Of a stretch of 40,937 bases of DNA, positions 27,901-37,180 are shown piece after piece (position 1 is the first letter of the stretch; each line of letters begins with the position of its first letter). The notes beneath the pieces are model-generated. The model saw only the letters and a list, made by a program, of their open reading frames with translations, did not search any database and had not been told where the DNA came from. The stretch is from Candidatus Omnitrophota bacterium (GTDB lineage Bacteria; Omnitrophota; Gorgyraeia; Zapsychrales; Zapsychraceae). The DNA lies in the NCBI GenBank assembly GCA_020053475.1, contig JAGVNC010000049.1, positions 1 to 40,937 of the forward strand, in the 5' to 3' direction. A program made the translations under genes and the position numbers.

Positions 27901-28032
27901 AAATTCGAAGCACGAAATTCGCCCGCCCCGCCGCTTCGCGGCTAAAAGCCGCGGGCCGGGGAAATCCGAAACAATATTTAAATTTAAAATTTTGAATTTG
28001 TTTCGTGCTTCGTACTTCGAATTTCGGATTTT
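27901..28032. repeat. Heptad array (ATTCGAA / TTCGTGC) with a 40-nt GC palindromic module at 27922-27961
   Basis: AATTCGAA-GCACGAA-ATTCG[CCCGCCCCGCCGCTTCGCGGCTAAAAGCCGCGGGCCGGGG]AA-ATCCGAA-ACA...; right arm TTTCGTGCTTCGTACTTCGAATTTCGGATTTT. Confidence 0.85.
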
Positions 28033-28033
28033 A

Positions 28034-29053
28034 TTATTTAAGCCCCTGTGTCTCTGGAAAACCGCACATGAGATTCATATTCTGCACGGCTTGTCCCGCC
28101 GCGCCTTTTAATAAATTATCAATGACCGAAGTTATAACCAAAAGTTTTCCATTTTGGCTCACGCTGACAGCAATATCGCAATAATTCGTCCCAACGACAT
28201 GTTTGATCTCGGGTTGCTGGCCGATATTTAACAGGCGAACAAACGGTTCGGTTTTATAAAATTTCTTGTAAATCTGATGGACCGCTTCGGCAGTCGTCTT
28301 TTCCTTCAACGACACGTAAATTGTCTCTAAAATCCCATTATTGATCGGCAATAGATGCGGCACAAAATTGACCGAGATCGGTTTGCCGGTGACTTGCGAT
28401 AAGTATAAATCGATTTCCGGCGCATGCTGATGGTTCAATACTTTGTACGCTTTAAAGTTCCCGTTCACTTCACAAAACATCATGCTCGTCACTGTTTTGC
28501 GCCCTGCCCCGCTCACGCCCGATTTGGCATCGATGATAATCGAAGTAATCTTTTTGCCCTGGGTCGCGCCGATCGGCGCTAAAGCCAACAACGCTGCCGT
28601 TGGGTAACATCCGGGGTTTGAGACGAGCTTGGCTTTCTTAATCTCTTCACGATACAATTCGGGAAGCCCATACACGGCTTTTTTGAGATTTTTTTTATCA
28701 ACGTGTTCTTCGATGTACCACTGTTGATATTGCTCAGGATCTTTGAGCCGATAATCGCCGCTAAAATCAATCACGGCTAAACCGGCTTTCAAAAGATCCG
28801 GCGCCAATTGCATGGCGATCGTATGCGGCACAGCTAATAAGATGACTTCACAGGACGTGGTAGCTTTGTCCAAATCAAAGGGCGTGCATTTTAGCGCAGT
28901 TTGTCCTTTAAGGTCAGGCCAAATGTCATCAACTTTCCCCTGTGTATTATTGGCGCTGACATACGTAACACGCACTCCCGGATGCTTTAAGAGGATTTTT
29001 AATGCGGTGTGCCCGGAGTATCCGCTGATCCCAACAATCCCGACTTTTTTCAT
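28034..29053 (-). CDS. argC: N-acetyl-gamma-glutamyl-phosphate reductase
   Basis: VGIVGISGYSGHTALKILLKHPGV...VSNPGCYPTAALLALAPI...DAKSGVSGAGRKT. Confidence 0.98.
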   Translation of the reverse strand: MKKVGIVGISGYSGHTALKILLKHPGVRVTYVSANNTQGKVDDIWPDLKGQTALKCTPFDLDKATTSCEVILLAVPHTIAMQLAPDLLKAGLAVIDFSGDYRLKDPEQYQQWYIEEHVDKKNLKKAVYGLPELYREEIKKAKLVSNPGCYPTAALLALAPIGATQGKKITSIIIDAKSGVSGAGRKTVTSMMFCEVNGNFKAYKVLNHQHAPEIDLYLSQVTGKPISVNFVPHLLPINNGILETIYVSLKEKTTAEAVHQIYKKFYKTEPFVRLLNIGQQPEIKHVVGTNYCDIAVSVSQNGKLLVITSVIDNLLKGAAGQAVQNMNLMCGFPETQGLK

Positions 29054-29103
29054 AATTTTTGGTCTCTAAATCTAAGGAATATAAAGGTTTATATTAAAAT
29101 AAA

Positions 29104-29144
29104 AAACCTATCTCGTCAACTCTTTTGTAGAGGGAGATAGGTTT
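29104..29144 (-). terminator. Rho-independent terminator downstream of rpsI
   Basis: AAACCTATCTC / GAGATAGGTTT 11-bp perfect stem, followed on the minus strand by TTTTTTATTTTAATA. Confidence 0.8.
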
Positions 29145-29174
29145 AAATTCCTTACTTCGGCTATATTCTTTAGG

Positions 29175-29570
29175 TTAACGCTTGACCCACTGGAATTTCT
29201 TCCTTGCTCCCTTTTGTCCCGGCTTTTTCCTTTCCTTCATTCTAGGATCACGCCTTAAAAGGTCAGCTTTCTTCAGAAGAGGCTTGTTGGATGCTTCACA
29301 GATAATCAGCGCACGAGATAACCCTAAACGAAAAGCGCCGGCTTGACCAGTGCTTCCACCGCCAGTGATTTTAGCGTCAATATCAAATTTATCTAATGTG
29401 TTGGTCAATTTTAAGGGTTCCAGAATAATAATCCTGTCCGTTTCACGCGGAAAATAATCTTCAAATCCTCGTTTATTCACACAAATCAGTCCTGTGCCGG
29501 GAGATAAATTCACTCGGGCAATTGAACTTTTGCGTCGACCTGTTGCTCCATATTTTACGATTTCAACCAT
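29175..29570 (-). CDS. rpsI: 30S ribosomal protein S9
   Basis: GATGRRKSSIARVNLSPGTG...C-terminal DPRMKERKKPGQKGARKKFQWVKR. Confidence 0.98.
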   Translation of the reverse strand: MVEIVKYGATGRRKSSIARVNLSPGTGLICVNKRGFEDYFPRETDRIIILEPLKLTNTLDKFDIDAKITGGGSTGQAGAFRLGLSRALIICEASNKPLLKKADLLRRDPRMKERKKPGQKGARKKFQWVKR

Positions 29571-29588
29571 TTATTATCCTTTAATTTA

Positions 29589-29648
29589 GTCTCTCGTCTC
29601 TTGTCTCTCGTCGCCAGCTAGCGACTAGAGACGAAAGGCAAGCGACTA
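29589..29648. repeat. Inverted heptad array (GTCTCTC / CTAGCGA)
   Basis: GTCTCTC-GTCTCTT-GTCTCTC-GTCGCCA-G-CTAGCGA-CTAGAGA-CGAAAGG-CAAGCGA-CTA. Confidence 0.92.
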
Positions 29649-30107
29649 AACTTCAACAACAACGGGTTTTTGGGCGATATGCGGATGTTGATCTCCCGCA
29701 TACACGCGTAATTTCCCTCGAAGTTGGTTCCCCAAAGGCCCCGAAGGGATCATGCGATTGACGGCCAGCTTCATGACTTGCTCGGGTCTGTTTTTAAGCA
29801 TCACAGCCAAAGGGATCAATTTCTTTCCGCCAGGATATCCGGAATGGCGCCCGTATTCTTTTTGCTCTAATTTGCGCCCAGTGACCTTGATTTTTTCCGC
29901 GTTAATGATCACGACCATGTCTCCATTATCAATATGCGGAGTATACGTCACTTTATGCTTGCCGCGCAAAATGTGGGCCGCTTTGGTGGCGACACGCCCT
30001 AAGACTTTGTCCTTCGCGTCAATGACAAAGCATTGGCGCTCAACGTCTTCGGCTCGCGTAAAAAATGTTTTTTGGCTGTTTTTATCTGTAACTTTTTTCT
30101 GAGTCAT
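29646..30107 (-). CDS. rplM: 50S ribosomal protein L13
   Basis: CFVIDAKDKVLGRVATKAAHILRGKHKVTYTPHIDNGDMVVIINAEKIKVTGRK. Confidence 0.98.
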   Translation of the reverse strand: MTQKKVTDKNSQKTFFTRAEDVERQCFVIDAKDKVLGRVATKAAHILRGKHKVTYTPHIDNGDMVVIINAEKIKVTGRKLEQKEYGRHSGYPGGKKLIPLAVMLKNRPEQVMKLAVNRMIPSGPLGNQLRGKLRVYAGDQHPHIAQKPVVVEV

Positions 30108-30185
30108 AAGATTTCTCTAAATGCGATAACGGAGTGAAAGTATAGCATTCTGGAATAAATTGTCAACGATTTATTTTGTGGAAAG

Positions 30186-30227
30186 AAAAAGGGACAGATG
30201 TAATTTCAAAGACATCTGTCCTTTTTC
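30186..30227. terminator. Bidirectional terminator-like hairpin
   Basis: AAAAAGGGACAGATGT...ACATCTGTCCTTTTTC; 10-bp stem GGACAGATGT/ACATCTGTCC flanked by A- and T-tracts. Confidence 0.75.
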
Positions 30228-30246
30228 GAGTTCCCTTCGATGGGGC

Positions 30247-30867
30247 TTATTGAACTGGAACGGCAGCTGGACCTGGGTCAACAGCTGAAATAACAGCTAA
30301 CGTGCCGGCATTAACTGTTCGGAAAAGTAAGTTATCCATTTTGCCATTGCCATCAAAGTCGCCCTCAATGGGTTGAAAATAACCAGCTGGCTCAGTGATT
30401 GAATTGTGCGTTTGAACGCTAAAGCCGATTTCATTCCCATTGTTTCCGTTTAGGACATACGAATAAACTTGGCCGGGAGGAATAAGATCTGCTGCATCTC
30501 GATAATTAAAAACGACATCATTGACGCTGTCGCTATTTGTATCAGTAACTTTCTGCACGGAAATCACAAATGTATCAATGTTTCCTTCACCAATTAAATC
30601 TTTTGTCCAAAGGACGTCGCCTGTGGCTGCATTTAAACTGACGGCTTGGACGATGTCACTCTGGTTTCCTTCGCCGGGATAGACAACTCCCACCACAACC
30701 ATATTAGGGTATGCGGCAGGGTTACGGCTTGGGATGTAGGCTGCGGTATCGATTCTTCCATCATGAACGATATAATTCCAGAGTTCGGCGGCGTGCGCTA
30801 CACTGACTGAAAAGCTTGAAACAAGAGCAAGAACAAAGAAGAAAAATCTTAAGTGGGGAACTTTCAT
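30247..30867 (-). CDS. Secreted hypothetical protein with an FG-GAP/EF-hand-like segment
   Basis: Start MKVPHLRFFFFVLALVSSFSVSVAHA at 30867 with SD AAGGAG. Contains GDFDGNGKMDNLLFR. Confidence 0.65.
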   Translation of the reverse strand: MKVPHLRFFFFVLALVSSFSVSVAHAAELWNYIVHDGRIDTAAYIPSRNPAAYPNMVVVGVVYPGEGNQSDIVQAVSLNAATGDVLWTKDLIGEGNIDTFVISVQKVTDTNSDSVNDVVFNYRDAADLIPPGQVYSYVLNGNNGNEIGFSVQTHNSITEPAGYFQPIEGDFDGNGKMDNLLFRTVNAGTLAVISAVDPGPAAVPVQ

Positions 30868-30907
30868 GAATGCTCTCCTTTTAACGGTTAAAAATCTAAC
30901 TGAATAA

Positions 30908-30935
30908 AAGATAACATATCTTTTGGACTTGTCAA
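30908..30935 (-). promoter_or_regulatory. Putative promoter of the 30247..30867 gene
   Basis: Minus strand TTGACA (30930-30935)-N16-TATCTT (30908-30913). Confidence 0.5.
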
Positions 30936-30953
30936 GGGCTAACCCCTTCCCCA

Positions 30954-31703
30954 TTAATAATTAACACTTACCAAGCACAGCCCTTGCGCTTTGGCTGTGG
31001 GGGGCGCAAGTTTTCTATCTTTTTGAGAGAGAATCGTTTTCAGGCTTTTCCTCTTCAATCTCCCTGCGCCAACGACCAAGAGCGAGCCAACGATGTTGCG
31101 CACCATTTTGTAGAGAAATCCATCGGCAGTGATGTCGATAAAAATCAAAAATCCTCTTTGATGAATTTTCAATGATTTGATTGTGCGGATAGTTGAGGCC
31201 TTTTTCTTTAATGAAGAACCAGCCGCTTGAAACGATCTAAAATCATGCCGGCCAACGAGAGATTTGGCTTCCTTTTTCATTAGCGCGACATTGAGAGGAT
31301 ACGGATAATGCAGAGCAAAACGATCATGCAGGGGCGATCGGATTTTAAGGTGCGAAATCGTATAACGATATGTTTTTTGTTTTGCCGAATATTGGGCGTG
31401 GAATGTGTCGGAAACTTTCTTGACATCGATGACGGCAATGTCCGATGGGAGTAACGCATTGAGCGCGCGGTGCAGCTCCTCGACGGGCATAGCCTTGGGG
31501 ATTTTCACATTGGCGACTTGCCCTAATGCATGCACACCGCTGTCTGTCCGTCCGGATCCGATGACCGTTAGATCTTTCTTGAAAATAGTCTGGAGCGCTT
31601 TTTTGATTTCCCCTTGGACAGTGCGCTGGCCTTTGGGTTGGATTTGCCAACCATTGAAATGCGTTCCGTCGTATTCGAGGGTGAGTTTGAGATTTATAGA
31701 CAT
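30954..31703 (-). CDS. truA: tRNA pseudouridine(38-40) synthase
   Basis: LTLEYDGTHFNGWQIQPKGQRTVQGEI...GSGRTDSGVHALGQVANV...FLYKMVRNIVGSLL. Confidence 0.98.
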   Translation of the reverse strand: MSINLKLTLEYDGTHFNGWQIQPKGQRTVQGEIKKALQTIFKKDLTVIGSGRTDSGVHALGQVANVKIPKAMPVEELHRALNALLPSDIAVIDVKKVSDTFHAQYSAKQKTYRYTISHLKIRSPLHDRFALHYPYPLNVALMKKEAKSLVGRHDFRSFQAAGSSLKKKASTIRTIKSLKIHQRGFLIFIDITADGFLYKMVRNIVGSLLVVGAGRLKRKSLKTILSQKDRKLAPPTAKAQGLCLVSVNY

Positions 31704-31707
31704 GATC

Positions 31708-31828
31708 GTGACCAGTCGACAGTCGCCAGTGCGAAAATTTGTCCCTGGTCACTGGCGATCCCCTGAAATCGCTTGCGATTTCGGGGATTAAATCCCGGGA
31801 AGGCGAAGCCTTCCACGGGACCGGCGAC
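31708..31828. repeat. Heptad array (CAGTCGC / CTGGCGA) with the 63-nt module inverted at 31758-31819
   Basis: CTGGTCA-CTGGCG[module rc]A-CCGGCGA-CTT; left arm CAGTCGA-CAGTCGC-CAGTGCG. Confidence 0.85.
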
Positions 31829-31829
31829 T

Positions 31830-32816
31830 TTAAATCAGTTTTCTTTTAATTAACTCTTCCGCGATTTGGATCGCATTGAGGGCAGCGCCTTTGCGGATGT
31901 TGTCGGACACAATCCACAGATTGAGCCCATTTTTGATGGACTCGTCTTCGCGGATGCGCCCGACGAATGTCTCATCTTTGCCGGCCGCGTCTAGCGGAAG
32001 AGGATATTGGCTTTTGGCTAAATCATCGATCACTTTGACGCCCGGTGCTTTTTTGAGTAAGCTGATAGCTTTTGCACGGGTCAGTTTTTTCTTCGTTTCG
32101 ATGTTGACCGATTCGCTGTGCGCAAAAAAGACAGGAACACGCACGCACGTCGCGGTCACTTTAATCGACTTGTCCCCCATGATTTTGGTCGTTTCGTTGA
32201 CCATCTTCATCTCTTCTTTGGTGTAATGATTCGGCTGGGCAGCGTCGATCTGGGGGATCAGATTAAAAGCAATTTGATACTGAAATTTTCTGGCTGGCAT
32301 ATCTTGATTTTTCACCTGCTCACGCAATTCTTCAATGGCCTCGGCCCCGGCCCCGGACACGGACTGGTACGTCGAGACAACGACTCGTTTAATTTTGGCG
32401 TAATCATGCAACGGTTTAAGCGCGACAACCATTTGGATTGTCGAGCAATTAGGGTTGGCGATGATCCCTTTGTGTTTTTTGATGTCATTAGGGTTCACTT
32501 CAGGCACAACCAACGGGACATTTTTATCCATGCGGAATTGGCTGGTATTGTCAATGACAACACATCCGGCCTTGGCGGCAATCGGCGCCCAGATTTTGCT
32601 GATCTCCGCCCCCGGCGAAAACAGGCCAATATCCATGCCATCGAAGGAATGTTCGTTGACCTTCTCAATAGGGATGCCATCGATTGTTTCATCGACGTCA
32701 CTTGTCGAAAACAACTTCAATTGATTGACAGGGAAATGCCGCTGCTTAAGAATTTTGTAGAATTCTTGGCCAACAGCGCCGCGAATCCCTAATATCGCTA
32801 CGTTATATTTTTTCAT
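31830..32816 (-). CDS. asd: Aspartate-semialdehyde dehydrogenase
   Basis: VAILGIRGAVGQEFYKIL...NPNCSTIQMVVALKPLHDYAKIKRVVVSTYQSVSGAGAEAIEEL. Confidence 0.97.
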   Translation of the reverse strand: MKKYNVAILGIRGAVGQEFYKILKQRHFPVNQLKLFSTSDVDETIDGIPIEKVNEHSFDGMDIGLFSPGAEISKIWAPIAAKAGCVVIDNTSQFRMDKNVPLVVPEVNPNDIKKHKGIIANPNCSTIQMVVALKPLHDYAKIKRVVVSTYQSVSGAGAEAIEELREQVKNQDMPARKFQYQIAFNLIPQIDAAQPNHYTKEEMKMVNETTKIMGDKSIKVTATCVRVPVFFAHSESVNIETKKKLTRAKAISLLKKAPGVKVIDDLAKSQYPLPLDAAGKDETFVGRIREDESIKNGLNLWIVSDNIRKGAALNAIQIAEELIKRKLI

Positions 32817-33868
32817 AGATTTTTTACCACAAGATCTCCAACCTCTGTCGTTGAATACCCCATCTTTCCAGCGGCGAGATCTTTGAGTTTCGTTTTGACG
32901 ATCGTTTTGACGGATGTTTCAATCATTTGAGCGGCTTTCGCTTCGCCGACTTGGCGTAACAACATCGCCATGGCACAAATCGCGGCCAGGGGGTTAATGA
33001 CATTCTTCCCTGTATATTTGGGAGCTGACCCGCCGATGGGTTCGAACATCGACACGCCTTTCGGATTAATATTCCCTCCGGCGGCAATGCCCATCCCGCC
33101 TTGAATCATCGCGCCTAAATCCGTGATGATGTCGCCGAACATGTTATCGGTCACGATCACATCAAACCATTCCGGGTTTTTGACAAACCACATGGTCGTG
33201 GCATCGACGTGCGTGTAATTTGTTTGGACATCTTTGTATTCTTTGGCTAATTCGTTAAATGTTCGTTCCCACAAATCCCAGGCAAACGTTAAGACATTTG
33301 TTTTTCCGCAGAGTGTTAATTGTTTTTTCTTTCCATATTTCTGGGTGAATTCAAAGGCGTAACGTAAACAGCGCTCCACCCCTTTGCGGGTATTGTGCGA
33401 GATTTGGATGGCCACCTCGTTGGGCGTTCCTTTGTCCTTAAATTCCCCCAGGCCTTTGTATAACCCTTCCGAATTCTCCCGCACGACGGTAAAATCGATG
33501 TCTTCGGGCTTTTTGTTTTTTAACGGACAGAATCGCTCGTCGAAAAGCTGGATTGGCCGCAAATTGATGTATTGATCCAAATCAAAGCGCAGTCGAAGCA
33601 AAATTCCCTTTTCAAGAATCCCGGGCTTGACATCGGGGTGGCCGATCGCGCCTAAAAACATGGCGTCAAATTTCTTGAACTCTCCGATGGCCGAGTCAGG
33701 CAACGTTTCTTTCGTTTTTAAATAGCGCGCTCCGCCGAAATCAAAATTGACAGTTTCGGTTTTGAATCCATATTTTTGTGAAGCCTCTTGCAGGACTTTT
33801 AATCCTTCGCGAACGACTTCCGGCCCTGTCCCGTCTCCGGGGATCACAGCAATTTTGTATGATTTCAT
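32813..33868 (-). CDS. leuB: 3-isopropylmalate dehydrogenase (or close isocitrate/tartrate DH family member)
   Basis: [21 protein letters not shown]...[43 protein letters not shown]...[29 protein letters not shown]. Confidence 0.85.
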   Translation of the reverse strand: MKSYKIAVIPGDGTGPEVVREGLKVLQEASQKYGFKTETVNFDFGGARYLKTKETLPDSAIGEFKKFDAMFLGAIGHPDVKPGILEKGILLRLRFDLDQYINLRPIQLFDERFCPLKNKKPEDIDFTVVRENSEGLYKGLGEFKDKGTPNEVAIQISHNTRKGVERCLRYAFEFTQKYGKKKQLTLCGKTNVLTFAWDLWERTFNELAKEYKDVQTNYTHVDATTMWFVKNPEWFDVIVTDNMFGDIITDLGAMIQGGMGIAAGGNINPKGVSMFEPIGGSAPKYTGKNVINPLAAICAMAMLLRQVGEAKAAQMIETSVKTIVKTKLKDLAAGKMGYSTTEVGDLVVKNL

Positions 33869-33877
33869 ATGTAAAAA

Positions 33878-33946
33878 AGGGTTAGAGGGTTAAAGGGTTA
33901 GAGGACTAAAGGGTTTAACCCCCTTATCCCTTTGGCCCTAACCCTA
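33878..33946. repeat. Inverted octad array (GGGTTAAA / CCCTAACC type)
   Basis: GGGTTAGA-GGGTTAAA-GGGTTAGA-GGACTAAA-GGGTTTAA then CCCCCTTATCCCTTTGGCCCTAACCCT. Confidence 0.8.
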
Positions 33947-34011
33947 TTATCAATTTTCAAAGTATATCACACCCTTGATTTTTGCAAAGAGGAATCTTAT
34001 ATTCAGATAGT

Positions 34012-35262
34012 TTATTTTTGGAATTTCTTGACGATAACGCTGGCGTTGTGGCCGCCAAAGCCCAGTGAGTTGGACATCGCGGAATTGACGGTAATTTTGC
34101 GCGCCTTGTTGGGAACGTAATCGAGGTCACACTCAGGATCGGGGTTTTCATAATTGATCGTGGGAGGAATGATATTGTCCCGGACCGCCAAAACGATCGC
34201 CGCAAATTCGACACCACCGGCGGCACCAAGCAAGTGGCCTGTCATTGACTTAGTCGAACTGATCGGGACTTTATAAGCATGGTCTTTAAACACATTCTTG
34301 ACGGCCAATGTTTCGACTTTATCATTGAGATACGTGGATGTTCCGTGCGCGTTAATGTAAGAAATATCTTTTGGCGTAAACCCGGCGTCTTTGATAGCAA
34401 GTTCCATGGCTTTCCCTGCCCCTCTGCCGCTTTCTTCAGGAGCGGTGATGTGAAAGGCATCGGACGTGCGGCCGTAGCCGACCATTTCCGCAAGAATCGG
34501 CGCCCCACGTTTTTGGGCATGGTCGAGTGTTTCTAAAATGGCAATCCCAGCTCCTTCAGCCATGACAAACCCGTCGCGTTCTTTATCAAATGGCCGTGAA
34601 GCTCGCTGCGGCTCATCGTTGCGTTGGCTTAACGCTTTGAGGGCACAAAATCCGCCCAACCCCAGGATTGTTGTGGCGCTTTCGCTTCCGCCGGCGATAA
34701 TGACATCGGCATCCCCGTATTGAATAAAACGAAACGCATCACCGATGGCGTTGGTGGCTGTTGAGCACGCGGTGGACACACAACTGCACAATCCTTTTGC
34801 ACCCGACTGGATTGAAATCTGTCCGGCCGCTTCATTAATGATCACTTTCGGGATGAAGTGCGGCGAAATGCGGCTCGGGCCTTTCTCTATATATTTCTGA
34901 TATTCAGCTTCGGTCGTGCCAATGCTGCCGATCCCTGAGCCGACCAACACACCGACGCGGTCTGGATCAACATTTTTAATATCAAGCTTGGCATTCGCGA
35001 GGGCTTCTTTGCTGGCGACCCAGCCGTATTGGACAAATCGGGCGAGATTCCGGACTTCTTTAGTGGAGAAATGATCTAAGGCGTTGTAATCAATGACCGT
35101 GCCGGCAATGCGCGAATCGAATTGGCTGACATCAAAATCCGTGATGGCGCGAATCCCGTTTTTTCCTTCTAAAAGGGCTTTCCAAAATTTTTCTACGCCT
35201 GTTCCTACGGGAGAAACAACCCCCAACCCTGTGATGACGACGCGTCTTTTGGTCATTTTCAA
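34012..35262 (-). CDS. fabF: Beta-ketoacyl-ACP synthase II
   Basis: RRVVITGLGVVSPVGTGVEKFWKALLEGKNGI...CSCVSTACSTATNAIGDAFRFIQYGDADVIIAGGSE...NAHGTSTYLNDKVE. Confidence 0.98.
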   Translation of the reverse strand: MKMTKRRVVITGLGVVSPVGTGVEKFWKALLEGKNGIRAITDFDVSQFDSRIAGTVIDYNALDHFSTKEVRNLARFVQYGWVASKEALANAKLDIKNVDPDRVGVLVGSGIGSIGTTEAEYQKYIEKGPSRISPHFIPKVIINEAAGQISIQSGAKGLCSCVSTACSTATNAIGDAFRFIQYGDADVIIAGGSESATTILGLGGFCALKALSQRNDEPQRASRPFDKERDGFVMAEGAGIAILETLDHAQKRGAPILAEMVGYGRTSDAFHITAPEESGRGAGKAMELAIKDAGFTPKDISYINAHGTSTYLNDKVETLAVKNVFKDHAYKVPISSTKSMTGHLLGAAGGVEFAAIVLAVRDNIIPPTINYENPDPECDLDYVPNKARKITVNSAMSNSLGFGGHNASVIVKKFQK

Positions 35263-35280
35263 AAGGCCCTAGATAGTACA

Positions 35281-35308
35281 AGTGCCCCGACTAACTAGCC
35301 GAGGCACT
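35281..35308 (-). promoter_or_regulatory. Intercistronic hairpin between acpP and fabF
   Basis: Minus strand AGTGCCTCG-GCTAGTTAG-TCGGGGCACT; 9-10 bp stem including a G-U pair. Confidence 0.5.
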
Positions 35309-35342
35309 AAATGTTATTTCTCTATATTATAATAAGCGATAA

Positions 35343-35579
35343 TTACGCTTTTGCTTTTTCTTGAATGTATTTGATCGCATCACCGACGGTCGTCATCTTT
35401 TCCGCGTCTTCATCTGGGATTTCTACGCTGAATTCTTCTTCGAGCGCCATGATGAGTTCGACGGTGTCTAACGAATCCGCCCCCAGATCATCGATAAACG
35501 ACGCATCGGGAGTGACTTCTTCAGCTTTGACGCCGAGTTGTTCAGCAATGATGGATTTGATTTTTTCTTCGACTGCCAT
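35343..35579 (-). CDS. acpP: Acyl carrier protein
   Basis: [56 protein letters not shown]. Confidence 0.99.
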   Translation of the reverse strand: MAVEEKIKSIIAEQLGVKAEEVTPDASFIDDLGADSLDTVELIMALEEEFSVEIPDEDAEKMTTVGDAIKYIQEKAKA

Positions 35580-35617
35580 GAATCCCTCCTTGATTTACTT
35601 TACTAAAAAAATCTGTT

Positions 35618-36358
35618 TTATATCGCCATGCCCCCGTCGACAATGAGGGTTTGTCCGGTAATGTAGCTTGCTTGTTCAGAGGCCAAGAATAGACACACAC
35701 CGGCTACGTCCTGGGCTGTTCCTAACTTGCCCAGCGGAATGCGCTTGAGAATTTCTTCCTGGACCTGGCTTTTCATTTGGGCGGTCATATCGGTCTGGAT
35801 GTACCCTGGGGCCACCGCGTTGGCGGTAATCCCCCGGGAAGCCAACTCGCGCGCCACGGATTTGGTGAAGCCGATGATCCCGGCTTTACTGGCCGCGTAA
35901 TTCGCTTGCCCGACATTCCCTGTTATTCCAATGATCGATGAGATGTTGATGATCCGGCCGGCCTTTTCTTTGAGCATGGCCCGCGCCACAATCTTCGTGC
36001 AATTAAAGACCCCCCGGAGATTGATATCGATGACGCTTTGAAAGTCATCTTCGCTCATTCGGAGGAGTAAATTGTCTTTGGTGATGCCTGCGTTGTTAAC
36101 TAATATATCAACCCTCTTATGTTTGTCAAGAATTTTATTGACGATTTCTGTCACATTGGCGAGATTTGTCACGTCGCACGCGAAACTTTCGGCCGCAAAC
36201 CCGATATCAATGATCTCATCGCGCACCCGATCGGTAGCTTCAGCCGTCCTTCCTATAATAATGGCGGTCGCCCCCTCTTTGGCGAAAGCAAAAGCGATCT
36301 CTTTGCCAATACCGCGGGTGGATCCAGTGACTAAAACGATTTTGTTTTGAAAACGCAT
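35618..36358 (-). CDS. fabG: 3-oxoacyl-ACP reductase
   Basis: KIVLVTGSTRGIGKEIAFAFAKEGA...VDILVNNAGITKDNLLLRMSEDDFQSVIDINLRGVFNCTK...YAASKAGIIGFTKSVARE. Confidence 0.97.
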   Translation of the reverse strand: MRFQNKIVLVTGSTRGIGKEIAFAFAKEGATAIIIGRTAEATDRVRDEIIDIGFAAESFACDVTNLANVTEIVNKILDKHKRVDILVNNAGITKDNLLLRMSEDDFQSVIDINLRGVFNCTKIVARAMLKEKAGRIINISSIIGITGNVGQANYAASKAGIIGFTKSVARELASRGITANAVAPGYIQTDMTAQMKSQVQEEILKRIPLGKLGTAQDVAGVCLFLASEQASYITGQTLIVDGGMAI

Positions 36359-36366
36359 AGTGAAAT

Positions 36367-36461
36367 AGGGTTTAGGGGTAGAGGGTTAAGGGGTTTAAGG
36401 GTAAAGGGAAATCTAAAATTTATTTTCAAACCCTATATCCCTCTAACCCTTTAACCCTTTA
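36367..36461. repeat. Inverted octad array (GGGTTTAA / AACCCTTT)
   Basis: AGGGTTTAGGGGTAGAGGGTTAAGGGGTTTAAGGGTAAAGGG ... AACCCTATATCCCTCTAACCCTTTAACCCTTTA. Confidence 0.8.
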
Positions 36462-36503
36462 TATCAATTAATTTTCCTTTTGCAAGGGAAAATACTTAGA
36501 CAT

Positions 36504-36935
36504 TTACACATCAATGTCTTCAAAAGGCCCTTCTCTTCGGCGAAACGGCGATACTTGAACGACTTGCCCTTGTCGGATCATGGATTCGAGCTTTCGGCGC
36601 ACAAGAAGTTTGATGAGGGCTCGCGTCCAAGGGATCAGAAGCAGCAACCCCAGGACATCCGTAATAAACCCTGGCGCTAAGAGCATGATCCCTCCCACCA
36701 AAATCATCAGCCCATCCAGCAGCTCACTACTGGGCAAGACGCCTTGGTTGAGGCTTTGTTGAGTTTTATTAAGAACCCTAAATCCTTCAAGCCGGGCAAG
36801 CCATGCCCCGACCGTTCCGGTCAGAATGACCAAAAGAATAGTTGGCCCAGCGCCAATCACGCCTCCCACCTTAATTAAGATGTAGAGTTCCAGCGCTGGT
36901 AGGACGGTAAAGAGAAGAATTAAATAGATCAACAT
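36504..36935 (-). CDS. fxsA: FxsA family membrane protein
   Basis: YLILLFTVLPALELYILIKVGGVIGAGPTILLVILTGTVGAWLARLEGFRVL...PGFITDVLGLLLLIPWTRALI. Confidence 0.9.
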   Translation of the reverse strand: MLIYLILLFTVLPALELYILIKVGGVIGAGPTILLVILTGTVGAWLARLEGFRVLNKTQQSLNQGVLPSSELLDGLMILVGGIMLLAPGFITDVLGLLLLIPWTRALIKLLVRRKLESMIRQGQVVQVSPFRRREGPFEDIDV

Positions 36936-36976
36936 GGTAAAAACTCTAAATCCTGTTATGTAAAAGTGTCAAGCTT

Positions 36977-37180
36977 CATTAGTGAATCCGATTGAATAGT
37001 AAGAGCCGTTCATTGAAACCCGAACTATCTGTTATTCGTGGCATCCCAAAGGATCACACTGTTTGATGTTTCGTTTAAATTCTCGGGGGTCTCTATCTAA
37101 CAAACGAGCCGAAGCTCTGGATTTAGTCGAGGCGTCCCCCAAGAAAAGGTTCCAAATTTCAATCACAGCTGGTAAACATA
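36977..37180 (-). ncRNA. Candidate bridge (seek) RNA region of the IS element
   Basis: About 200 nt non-coding 3' flank between the transposase stop and the terminal IR. Minus strand contains GGGGG...GAGC-TTCG-GCTC...CCCCC nested stems (37085-37140). Confidence 0.35.

Noticed and set aside
22244-29648. Heptad arrays as CRISPR arrays
   Set aside because: Units are 7 nt, contiguous, degenerate and arranged as inverted arms. No spacers, no 23-50 nt repeat, no cas genes in the window.
29104-30227. Hairpins at 29104-29144 and 30186-30227 as members of the novel repeat system
   Set aside because: Both are simple stems with T-tracts and fit ordinary rho-independent terminators.
33878-36461. GGGTTA-rich arrays as telomeres
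   Set aside because: Short, internal, inverted, between bacterial housekeeping genes; only the sequence resembles telomeric repeats.
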